Below, piece by piece: positions 51,362-58,523 of a stretch of DNA of 64,000 nucleotides (positions are counted from its first letter, which is position 1; every line of letters starts with the position of its first letter). The DNA is from Caulobacterales bacterium. GTDB lineage: Bacteria; Pseudomonadota; Alphaproteobacteria; Caulobacterales; Caulobacteraceae. Below the pieces are notes generated by a model. The model was not told the DNA's origin. It saw nothing but the letters and a program-made list of their open reading frames with translations, and ran no database searches. The translations under genes were made by a program, and so were the position numbers. The stretch covers positions 53,263-117,262 of the forward strand of contig CANJID010000003.1 in assembly GCA_947474395.1 (NCBI GenBank), read 5' to 3'.

Positions 51362-52345
51362 GTGGCTGCTTCCTGGAAACGCTTCCTGCCCGACCCCTAC
51401 ATCGTCGCCCTGGTGACGGCGGTGATCGTGGCCAGCCTGCTGCCCTGTCGCGGGATATTCGCGACAGGTTTCGGCTACCTGACCACGGCGGCGATCGTCC
51501 TGCTGTTCTTCCTCCACGGCGCGCGGCTGTCGCGCGAAGCGGTGCTGGCGGGGATCGGCCACTGGCGGCTGCACCTGATGGTGCTGGCCGCGAGCTTCGT
51601 GCTGTTCCCGGTGCTGGGTCTCGCCGTGCGCGCGGCGAGCGCCGGCAGGATCAATCCCGGGATCGCCGACGGCCTGCTGTTCCTCTGCCTGCTGCCCTCG
51701 ACGGTGCAGTCCTCCATCGCCCTGACGGCGGTGGCGCGGGGCAATGTGGCGGCGGCGGTGTGCAGCGCCTCCGCCTCCAACCTGATCGGTATCTTCCTGA
51801 CCCCCGTGCTGGTGGGGGCCTTGCTCGGGGTGCATGGGGGCGGCGTGTCGCTGAAGGCGGTGCAATCCATCGTCCTGCAGCTCCTGGTCCCATTCCTGGC
51901 GGGGCACTTCTCGCGTCCCCTGACGGCGGCCTGGCTGCAGAAGCGCAAGGCCATTGTCGGCCTCGTGGACCGGGGCTCCATTGTCCTCGTCGTCTACACC
52001 GCCTTCAGCGCCGCCGTGGTGGAGGGGCTGTGGGCCCGGGTCTCGGGCGCCGACCTCGCCCTGATCCTGATCCTCGACGCGCTTGTGCTGGCGGTCATGC
52101 TGGGAGTGACGACCTGGGGAGCGCGCGCCTTCGGGTTCAACAAGGCCGACGAGGTGGCGATCGTCTTCTGCGGCTCCAAGAAGAGCCTGGCCTCCGGGGT
52201 GCCCATGGCCGGGGTGCTGTTCCCGGCGGCGGCCGTCGGCATGATGATCATGCCCCTGATGATCTTCCACCAGATGCAGCTGATGGTATGCGCCGTGCTG
52301 GCCCGCCGCTACGCCTCGCGGCCCGCCGAGCCGGAAACGCTCTGA
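51362..52345 (+). CDS. bile-acid:sodium symporter family transporter (YfeH-like)
   Basis: 327 residues from GTG 51362, directly after the uraH stop; ATG 51332 would overlap uraH by 29 bases. Ten hydrophobic segments are visible. CGSKKSLASGVPMAGVLFPA near residue 275 and FLCLLPSTVQSSIALTAVAR near 110 are the BASS crossover motifs that hold sodium and substrate. Despite the family name the substrate is usually an organic anion; position in the urate cluster suggests a purine breakdown acid such as allantoate or ureidoglycolate (inference). Confidence 0.88.
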   Translation: MAASWKRFLPDPYIVALVTAVIVASLLPCRGIFATGFGYLTTAAIVLLFFLHGARLSREAVLAGIGHWRLHLMVLAASFVLFPVLGLAVRAASAGRINPGIADGLLFLCLLPSTVQSSIALTAVARGNVAAAVCSASASNLIGIFLTPVLVGALLGVHGGGVSLKAVQSIVLQLLVPFLAGHFSRPLTAAWLQKRKAIVGLVDRGSIVLVVYTAFSAAVVEGLWARVSGADLALILILDALVLAVMLGVTTWGARAFGFNKADEVAIVFCGSKKSLASGVPMAGVLFPAAAVGMMIMPLMIFHQMQLMVCAVLARRYASRPAEPETL

Positions 52346-52479
52346 AAAAAGGCGCCGGCGCTCAGCTTCCAGCTTCCGAAGCCGTTTGATGCTGCTTCGC
52401 GTCCGTCAGCGGCGCCGCCTTCGCGGTCATGTCCCTATCCTCGATGCCGACAAAGAAGGCTGCCTGAGGAGCCCGCGCC

Positions 52480-53868
52480 GTGGTCGCAGACGTGAAGACT
52501 ATCGCAAACGACCCGGCTGAGCCCGCCGCCGTCTCGCCGGTGGACCAGGTTCCGCCGCCCCTGACCCTGACCGCCCTCGGACTTCAGCACGTGCTGGTGA
52601 TGTATGCGGGCGCGGTGGCCGTTCCCCTGATCATCGGCAGGGCCCTGTCCCTGGCCCCTGAGCAGGTGGCCCTGCTGATCAGCGCGGACCTGTTCGCCTG
52701 CGGTCTGGCCACCCTGATCCAGGCCTTCGGGCTGCCGGGCTTCGGCATCCGCATGCCGGTGATGATGGGGGTCACCTTCGCCTCGGTCTCGCCGATGATG
52801 GCCATGATCGCCTCAGGCGCAGCCGGGGGGATCCCCAAGGAGCAGGTGCTGGCGACCATCTACGGCTCGGTCATCGCCGCCGGGGTGATCGGCCTGGTCC
52901 TGGCCTCCTTCGTGGGGCGGCTGGCGCGGTTCTTCCCGCCCGTGGTGACGGGAACGGTGATCCTGGTGATCGGGGTCTCCTTGATGCGCATCGGCATCGA
53001 CTGGGCCGCGGGCGGACAGTCCAGCGCCCCCGACTACGGCGCGCCCCTGCACCTCGGCATGGCCCTGTTCGTCCTCATCGTCATCCTGGCCCTGACCCGG
53101 TTCACCAAGGGCGTGGTGGCGCGCATCGCCGTGCTCCTGGGCCTGATCGTCGGCTCGGCCGTGGCGGCGGCCATGGGGCTGATGAAGTTCGACCACGTCC
53201 TGACCGCCTCTTGGGTAGGGGTGGTGAAGCCCTTTGCCTTCGGCCTTCCGGTATTCCAGCCGATCCCGATCCTGACCATGGTCGTGGTCATGCTGGTGGT
53301 GATGATCGAATCCACCGGGATGTTCCTGGCCGTGGGCCAGATGGTCGAGAAACCCGTGAAACAGTCCGACCTGGTGAAGGGCCTGCGCGCCGACGCCCTG
53401 GGCACCATCCTCGGCGGGGTCTTCAACACCTTCCCCTACACCTCCTACTCCCAGAACGTCGGGCTTGTCGGCGTGACGGGGGTGCGCTCGCGCTGGGTCT
53501 GCGTGGCGGCGGGGGCGATCATGATCGTGCTCGGTCTCAGCCCCAAGCTGGCCGCCGTGGTCGAGGCGGTGCCGGCCTATGTCCTGGGCGGGGCGGGCCT
53601 CGTCATGTTCGGCATGGTGGCGGCGACGGGGGTGCGGATTCTCGCGGCCGTCGACTTCTCCGATCGGGGGAACCTGATGACCGTGGCGATCTCGATCGGG
53701 GCGGGGATGATCCCCCTGGTGGCGACCAAGTTCTTCCAGTTCATGCCGCCGGTGCTGAACCCTTTGTTGGGCTCGGGGATCGTGCTGTCGATGATCGCGG
53801 CGGTGCTCTTGAACCTCTACTACAACGGCTTCGGGGCCGCGGCCCCGGCGGAGGCCAAGGCGGGCTGA
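52480..53868 (+). CDS. NCS2 purine permease (urate/xanthine type)
   Basis: 462 residues starting GTG 52480, preceded by GAGGAG at ~9 bases. Fourteen hydrophobic segments. LQHVLVMYAGAVAVPLIIG near residue 36 (the QH motif), and MIESTGMFLAVGQM near 275 with NTFPYTSYSQNVGLVGVTGV near 315, are nucleobase:cation symporter-2 signatures of the urate/xanthine branch. It takes up urate or xanthine by proton symport for the PuuD-UraH route. The terminator after it is clear (53901-53930). Confidence 0.93.
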   Translation: MVADVKTIANDPAEPAAVSPVDQVPPPLTLTALGLQHVLVMYAGAVAVPLIIGRALSLAPEQVALLISADLFACGLATLIQAFGLPGFGIRMPVMMGVTFASVSPMMAMIASGAAGGIPKEQVLATIYGSVIAAGVIGLVLASFVGRLARFFPPVVTGTVILVIGVSLMRIGIDWAAGGQSSAPDYGAPLHLGMALFVLIVILALTRFTKGVVARIAVLLGLIVGSAVAAAMGLMKFDHVLTASWVGVVKPFAFGLPVFQPIPILTMVVVMLVVMIESTGMFLAVGQMVEKPVKQSDLVKGLRADALGTILGGVFNTFPYTSYSQNVGLVGVTGVRSRWVCVAAGAIMIVLGLSPKLAAVVEAVPAYVLGGAGLVMFGMVAATGVRILAAVDFSDRGNLMTVAISIGAGMIPLVATKFFQFMPPVLNPLLGSGIVLSMIAAVLLNLYYNGFGAAAPAEAKAG

Positions 53869-53900
53869 CCGCCGGGCTTTCCCCCAGTCAGCATAAGACG

Positions 53901-53930
53901 CGCCCGGCTCATCCAGCCGGGCGTTTTCTT
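53901..53930 (+). terminator. rho-independent terminator after the purine permease
   Basis: CGCCCGGCT (53901-53909), loop CATCC, AGCCGGGCG (53915-53923), then TTTTCTT. Perfect 9-base stem. Confidence 0.9.
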
Positions 53931-53945
53931 GCGGCCGGAAACGAA

Positions 53946-53977
53946 GCAGCGCCGCGCGGGATGCCGCGCGGCGCTGC
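53946..53977 (-). terminator. strong hairpin after the exported protein at 54004
   Basis: Perfect 14-base arms GCAGCGCCGCGCGG / CCGCGCGGCGCTGC with loop GATG. On the minus strand it follows the stop at 54004 by 26 bases and is followed by TTCGTTTCC, a poor T run. Stops transcription toward the permease operon. Confidence 0.7.
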
Positions 53978-54003
53978 TGCAGTTCCAGATTGTGGCGTGC
54001 GCC

Positions 54004-54771
54004 CTACTTGATGGAGGCGGTCTCCTTGGGCGCGGGCTCGGAGAAGGCCTTGGCGGCCCAGGCTGGATCGAAGTCCGACGGTTTGCCCGCCGCCTTCTGC
54101 TCGGCCTCGTAGGCGAACAGGTTGGCCGGATCGACCTCGCACACATATTCCATCAGCTCGCTGGCCGGGCCGGGCGCCGCGCGCTTGAAGCGGTACTTGG
54201 TGGTGTAGGGCGCCGTATAGGTCTCCGGATCGTCCTGGGTCATCTCCATCACCAGGTACTCGCCGTCGAGATAGAACTTCTCGGTCATGTGCATCTTGGT
54301 CGAGACATGGTTGACCCGGCCGTTGAAGCCGATGGTGTCCACCATCAGGACGTTGCCTTCCCAGTGACCGATGGAGTCGCCGAGCCAGCCCGGCAGCATT
54401 TCGTCCGCCGGCGGATGGGCCTTGCGGTCCAGGTGGATCGACCGCGGCAGGTTGGAGACCTCCTGCAGGATGGTGACCAGCCCCTTGGTCTGAAGGAACT
54501 GGATGCCGAAGGGCGTGGTCATGATCCCGGGCATGCCGGTGGGCAGGCACTTGGTGTGGCCCTCGCCGATCAGGCGGTTGTGGGCGGCGTTGATCTTCTG
54601 GTCGGCCTGGTCCCTGGCCCGCACATCGGGGCGGATGGGGGCCGGGGGCTGGTTGCGCCGGTCCTCCAGGGACCACATGCCGGTGATGTCGGGTTCGGCG
54701 AAGGCGGCGCCGGCGGCCGAGGTCATCAGGGCGGCCAGGACGATCGTGAGAATGGACTGACGCGAAGACAT
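54004..54771 (-). CDS. exported protein with CxPxGMP and WEGxxLxVDT motifs (copy B)
   Basis: 255 residues, signal peptide MSSRQSILTIVLAALMTSAA cut near AFAEP. Family motifs: DITGMWSLEDRR near residue 28, TKCLPTGMPGIMTTPF near 73, LGDSIGHWEGNVLMVDTIGF near 130, and KFYLDGEYLVMEMTQDDPET near 165. The end holds EYVCEVDPANLFAYEAEQK. Divergent from a DUF6152-type gene at 54949 with a shared 177-base promoter gap that contains a perfect palindrome. Function unknown. Confidence 0.78.
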   Translation of the reverse strand: MSSRQSILTIVLAALMTSAAGAAFAEPDITGMWSLEDRRNQPPAPIRPDVRARDQADQKINAAHNRLIGEGHTKCLPTGMPGIMTTPFGIQFLQTKGLVTILQEVSNLPRSIHLDRKAHPPADEMLPGWLGDSIGHWEGNVLMVDTIGFNGRVNHVSTKMHMTEKFYLDGEYLVMEMTQDDPETYTAPYTTKYRFKRAAPGPASELMEYVCEVDPANLFAYEAEQKAAGKPSDFDPAWAAKAFSEPAPKETASIK

Positions 54772-54838
54772 GACGGATTCCCTGAGGGGGTGACGGATTG
54801 CTTCAACAGCAAGGATGCGACGGGAACCCCAAATCGAT

Positions 54839-54857
54839 TTTCAAATAATATTTGAAA
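54839..54857. promoter_or_regulatory. perfect AT-rich palindrome in a divergent promoter
   Basis: TTTCAAAT (54839-54846), AAT, ATTTGAAA (54850-54857). It lies 67 bases upstream of the minus-strand exported protein and 91 upstream of the plus-strand DUF6152-type gene, so one regulator could control both. The core TTCAAA..TTTGAA is also found at 2521-2536. Confidence 0.55.
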
Positions 54858-54948
54858 GTGCTCGGTTGAGCCGGGTCGTCCCGTGAACCGCCCGCTGGGG
54901 GTATGATCTCTCGTGATTTGTCGTGAACCGAAGGCGGGACCGCCGGAC

Positions 54949-55329
54949 ATGAAGACGAGCGTGAAACTACTGGCGCCGGCCCTGGTGGCCCTGTTCGCCG
55001 CCACTGCCGCGCAGGCTCACCATTCGGGGGCCATGTTCGACAACACCAAGACGGTGACCCTGGTGGGCACCATCAAGGAATTCGCCTGGCGCAATCCGCA
55101 CGCATCCGTTGAGGTGATGGTCGCGGACGCCGCCGGCGCGGTCAGCCAGTGGAGCATCGAGTGCTCCACCCCGAATATCCTCCTGCGCAAGGGCTGGAAC
55201 ATCAAGTCCCTGCTGCCAGGCGACAAGGTGACCGTGGTGATGCACCCCATGAAGGACGGCGGGAAGGCCGGCCTCGTGATGACCGTCCTGACGCCGTCGG
55301 GGACCACCCTCGCGGACCACAATTTCTAA
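54949..55329 (+). CDS. small exported His-His protein, DUF6152-type (copy 4)
   Basis: 126 residues. Signal peptide ends Ala-Gln-Ala, mature start HHSGAMFDNTKTVTLVG, then TIKEFAWRNPHASV with His at mature position 28. STPNILLRKGWNIKSLLPGD and KVTVVMHPMKDGGKAGLVMT complete a small beta-rich fold. Divergent from the exported protein at 54004 and followed by a good terminator. Confidence 0.87.
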   Translation: MKTSVKLLAPALVALFAATAAQAHHSGAMFDNTKTVTLVGTIKEFAWRNPHASVEVMVADAAGAVSQWSIECSTPNILLRKGWNIKSLLPGDKVTVVMHPMKDGGKAGLVMTVLTPSGTTLADHNF

Positions 55330-55377
55330 ATTCCGCCAGTTTCTGAATTCTGCCTGACTCCCCTTGCAGATCAACCT

Positions 55378-55409
55378 CGGCCTCGCCCCTCGGGCGGGGC
55401 CGTTTTTTT
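55378..55409 (+). terminator. rho-independent terminator after DUF6152-type copy 4
   Basis: CGGCCTCGCCC (55378-55388), loop CTCG, GGCGGGGCCG (55393-55402), then seven T. One T:G pair in the stem. Confidence 0.9.
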
Positions 55410-55526
55410 GCGCCGCGCCGTCGTGGACCAGCCGTGGACTGGCCGGGCTTGCTTCTCTAAGTTCGCAACCGAAGCCGGCTCGCGTCCGAGGACGTCTGAA
55501 CGGCCATTGGGGAGCGAGGATCGACG

Positions 55527-56753
55527 ATGAAGTCAGCGAAAATGGTGGTGCTCTTGGCCCTGGCCGCGACGGCCGCAACGGCCGCCTACGCCCAGGTCAA
55601 TCTCGGCGCCCAGAAGCCCGAGGCGACGCAGCCGTTCACCGTGACGCAGGTGACGACCTTCAACCTGCCCTGGCGCATCGCTTTCCTGCCCGATGGGCGG
55701 ATGCTGATCACGGAGAAGGTCGGCCCCGTCTATGTGGTGACCCAGACCGGCGAGAAGACCAAGATCTCCGGGACGCCCGCCGTGTGGGTGCAGGGCCAGG
55801 GCGGCATGCTGGGGGTCTACGTTTCCCCAACCTACGCCAAGGACCAGTCGATCTACCTGGCCTATTCCGAGCCCGGTGAAGGCGGATCCAGTCTGGCGCT
55901 GGCCAAGGCGAAGCTCGTCATCGCCAAGGACGGCTCGGCCAGCCTTCAGAATCTGACCGTGATCTGGCGAGACGGCGCCCGGGGCAGGGGCGGCCAGTTC
56001 GGCGCCGCGATCGCGTTCGCCCCCGACGGCAAGTCGCTGTTCATGACCTCGGGCGACCGCCAGCGGTTCACTCCGGCCCAGGACCCCAACTCGCCGCTGG
56101 GCAAGATCGTGCACCTGACCCTGGACGGCAAGCCGGCCAAGGACAATCCCATGGCCGGCCAAGTCGGCACGCCGACCATCCCGATCATCAACCCGCCCGC
56201 CGACACCGAGGCCGCCAAGACCGCCACGGTGGTCAAGACCTATACCTTCCCGGGGCCGAACCTGACCCCGGCGGAGACGTGGGCGACCGGCTTCCGCACG
56301 CCCTACGGCCTCGCCTTCGCTCCGGACGGCGGTTTGTGGGAAGTCGAGCACGGCCCGCGCGGCGGGGACGAGCTGAATCACATCGAGAAGGGCAAGAACT
56401 ACGGCTGGCCGCTCGTCGGCTACGCGCCCAACTACAACGGCGTGCCGATCGCCAGCCCCGACACCCGGCCCGACTTCGTCAAGCCGGCGATCTACTGGGT
56501 TCCCGTGATCGCCCCGGGCAACCTCATGTTCTACAAGGGCTCGATGTTCCCGGCGTGGAAGGGCAACGCCCTGATCGGCGGCATGGGCTCCAAGTCCATG
56601 ACCCGCGTGGTCATCAGCGGCTCCAGCGCCACCCCGCAGGAGCGCTACGACATGGGCAAGCGCGTGCGCGACCTGGAAGTGGCGCCCGACGGCGCGATCT
56701 GGATGCTTGAGGACGCCAACCCCGGCGGCCTTTTCCGGATCACGCCGAAGTAG
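55527..56753 (+). CDS. PQQ-dependent aldose sugar dehydrogenase-like protein (YliI type)
   Basis: 408 residues, signal peptide cut near AYAQV (residue 22). Six-bladed propeller of the soluble glucose/aldose dehydrogenase type: LPWRIAFLPDGRMLITEKVG, WVQGQGGMLGVYVSPTY near residue 87, GGQFGAAIAFAPDGKSLFMT near 150, TGFRTPYGLAFAPDGGLWEV near 255, HGPRGGDELNHIEKGKNYGW, and RVRDLEVAPDGAIWMLED. In the family, GEGGLLGxAxHP carries the catalytic His; here that place reads VYVSP, with no His, so dehydrogenase activity is uncertain. A signal peptide and neighbours point to the periplasm. Confidence 0.88.
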   Translation: MKSAKMVVLLALAATAATAAYAQVNLGAQKPEATQPFTVTQVTTFNLPWRIAFLPDGRMLITEKVGPVYVVTQTGEKTKISGTPAVWVQGQGGMLGVYVSPTYAKDQSIYLAYSEPGEGGSSLALAKAKLVIAKDGSASLQNLTVIWRDGARGRGGQFGAAIAFAPDGKSLFMTSGDRQRFTPAQDPNSPLGKIVHLTLDGKPAKDNPMAGQVGTPTIPIINPPADTEAAKTATVVKTYTFPGPNLTPAETWATGFRTPYGLAFAPDGGLWEVEHGPRGGDELNHIEKGKNYGWPLVGYAPNYNGVPIASPDTRPDFVKPAIYWVPVIAPGNLMFYKGSMFPAWKGNALIGGMGSKSMTRVVISGSSATPQERYDMGKRVRDLEVAPDGAIWMLEDANPGGLFRITPK

Positions 56754-56798
56754 GCTGCGAGCGATACGGGACCCTTTCCCGGGCCCCTGAACGACTTT

Positions 56799-56834
56799 GG
56801 GCGGCGGTGCGAGAGCACCGCCGCCCATCGTTTT
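56799..56834. terminator. terminator between the sugar dehydrogenase and the receptor tail
   Basis: GGGCGGCGGTGC (56799-56810), GAGA, GCACCGCCGCCC (56815-56826), then ATCGTTTT. Perfect 12-base stem; can serve both converging genes. Confidence 0.8.
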
Positions 56835-56848
56835 AGCGGCTCAAGGGG

Positions 56849-57034
56849 TTAGCCGCCGAACTTGTAGTCCAGCGAGAAGCCGACGGTCCGCACCGATTCG
56901 GGGTTGAGGACGTTGGTCCAACCGCCGTTGTTGGCCTGGCGGCCGGCCGTGAAGAAGGTGTCCAGGGCGTTCCGGGCGAAGACGCCGAAGCGGTACTTGC
57001 CGTTCGGGGAGGTGAGGCCCGCGTTCACGCTCAG
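56849..57034 (-). pseudogene. TonB-dependent receptor, last ~60 residues
   Basis: Minus frame ending TAA at 56849-56851: GLTSPNGKYRFGVFARNALD, TFFTAGRQANNGGWTNVL, NPESVRTVGFSLDYKFGG. These are final beta strands of a TonB receptor barrel, with the terminal Phe followed by two Gly. Everything upstream is lost at junction 5 near 57035. About 60 of ~800-900 residues remain. Confidence 0.65.
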
Positions 57035-57045
57035 GGCTCGCCGCC
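57025..57045. other. mid-gene junction 5
   Basis: A minus-strand receptor tail and a plus-strand gene both lose their N-terminal parts at this point, the same divergent-loss pattern as junction 2. Confidence 0.6.
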
Positions 57046-57523
57046 GCCCCTACCGCTCGGCAAGGCATTCATCGCCGGCGCCCAGGCCTGCGTCAGCATC
57101 ATGGGGGGCAAGGCGTCCCTCAATCCGCTGTCGCCGTCCTTGGCCAAGGCCGGGCTGGTGTCCGCCGATCCCGTGGGCGCGGACGACCTCAAGCCGTTCG
57201 CGGACCTCAGCCCCAAGACCCGGATGTTCGCCGCGGTCATGACCAACAACCCGACGGCGGTGGTGGTGGTCTACGACTCAAGCCAGAAGCTCTGTCGCGT
57301 GGCCGTGCTGGGCGCCAAGAACATCGACGCGGTCACCGCCGCGGTCGGCCCGCTCGCCGGAGACTGGGTGGCCAAGCAGGACGATCCGGTCGCCAACCTC
57401 TCCGTCTTCACCGGCACCTTCATGGGCTCGCCGAAGATGACCTTCCGCATCCGCAAGCCGCCCGCGGGCAACAGGACCTACGGCTCGGCCAACTATATGT
57501 TCTCGTTCCTGCCGGCTTCCTGA
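57035..57523 (+). CDS. C-terminal fragment of an unidentified protein
   Basis: About 160 residues, open from junction 5 to TGA 57521-57523; a start at 57101 (MGGKASLNPLSPSLAKAGLV) exists but the reading sense continues upstream (LPLGKAFIAGAQACVSI). Later parts: LSPKTRMFAAVMTNNPTAVV, YDSSQKLCRVAVLGAKNIDA, VANLSVFTGTFMGSPKMTFR. Looks like a periplasmic alpha/beta domain seen in small exported proteins of the group; I do not recognise it. Confidence 0.55.
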   Translation, partial: GSPPPLPLGKAFIAGAQACVSIMGGKASLNPLSPSLAKAGLVSADPVGADDLKPFADLSPKTRMFAAVMTNNPTAVVVVYDSSQKLCRVAVLGAKNIDAVTAAVGPLAGDWVAKQDDPVANLSVFTGTFMGSPKMTFRIRKPPAGNRTYGSANYMFSFLPAS

Positions 57524-57616
57524 TCACAGGTTCCCTGCCAATTCCCTTGCCTCCGGCGAGGAATGCGCAATGATCCGCGCCAAATCAGAAACGTATGCCG
57601 GGGGCAGGGGAGAGAT

Positions 57617-58432
57617 ATGTCCAGGAACAGTTGGCTGGGGTGCGCGGCATCCCTCCTGATCGCCGCGAGCGCCAGCGCCGCGCTCGCCGGGCAGCCGGCA
57701 GCGGGGGCCTCCACGCCCTGGCCGCCGGTCCGCCAGGAGCCCTGGCCGCTGGGCGCCCTGTCGAAGGAGAACCTGGCCAAGGCGCGGCCGGCCGCCCCCT
57801 TCGACATGACCGGCAACTGGATGGTGATCGGCGAGCAGGCCAACGGCGGGCTGTCGCAGTTCCGCCCCCTGCCGAAGCTGAAGGCTCCCGCCCAGACGCT
57901 CTATGACGCCGGGGTCAAGGCCAACGCCGCCGGGCTCGCCTTCCGCGACGACGCCGGCAAGTGCTGGCCCAACGGCATGCCCAAGTTCCTGAACCGGGCC
58001 TGGCCGATCCAGATGTTCCAGTACCCGACCGTGATCGTGATGATCCAGGAGCTGGAGAACCAGCTGCGCTGGATCTACACCGACGGCCGCGGCCACGGCG
58101 ATCCGGACCTCGTCCCGGCGACCTGGAACGGCGATTCGATCGGCCGCTGGGAAGGCGACACCCTGGTGGTCGACACCTCCAACATCGAATCCAAGCGCCA
58201 CTGGATCGAAACCGGCATCCCGGTCAGCGACCAGTTCCATATCGTCGAGCGCTGGAAGCTGCTGCCGACCGGCATCCTCGAGGTGAAGCTGGTCATGACC
58301 GACCCGATCATGTGGGAAGGCGAGTGGCTCTCCGAGAAGCACTACCGCCGCGCGGAAGACCGGGACCCCACCGAGGTCCATTGTCCGCCGGACCTCAACG
58401 ATCACATCGCCGGGACCCGCTCGTCCGAATAG
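57617..58432 (+). CDS. exported protein with CxPxGMP and WEGDTLVVDT motifs (copy C)
   Basis: 271 residues with signal peptide ([20 protein letters not shown]). Family motifs: DMTGNWMVIGEQ near residue 64, GKCWPNGMPKFLNRAWPIQM near 114, IMIQELENQLRWIYTDGR region near 140 (here VIVMIQELENQLRWIYTDGR), and NGDSIGRWEGDTLVVDTSNI near 173, then the beta-rich end ERWKLLPTGILEVKLVMTD. GGGGAGAG seven bases ahead of ATG 57617 is a good ribosome site. Third member of the family in the window. Confidence 0.78.
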   Translation: MSRNSWLGCAASLLIAASASAALAGQPAAGASTPWPPVRQEPWPLGALSKENLAKARPAAPFDMTGNWMVIGEQANGGLSQFRPLPKLKAPAQTLYDAGVKANAAGLAFRDDAGKCWPNGMPKFLNRAWPIQMFQYPTVIVMIQELENQLRWIYTDGRGHGDPDLVPATWNGDSIGRWEGDTLVVDTSNIESKRHWIETGIPVSDQFHIVERWKLLPTGILEVKLVMTDPIMWEGEWLSEKHYRRAEDRDPTEVHCPPDLNDHIAGTRSSE

Positions 58433-58523
58433 CCCGGGCGGCGGGGCGGGTCTTGGCCTCGGGCCGGCGAACCCTTAAGCCTTGGCGCGCCGCGTTCCAG
58501 CGGCGCCTGTCCAGAGTGCGTCC

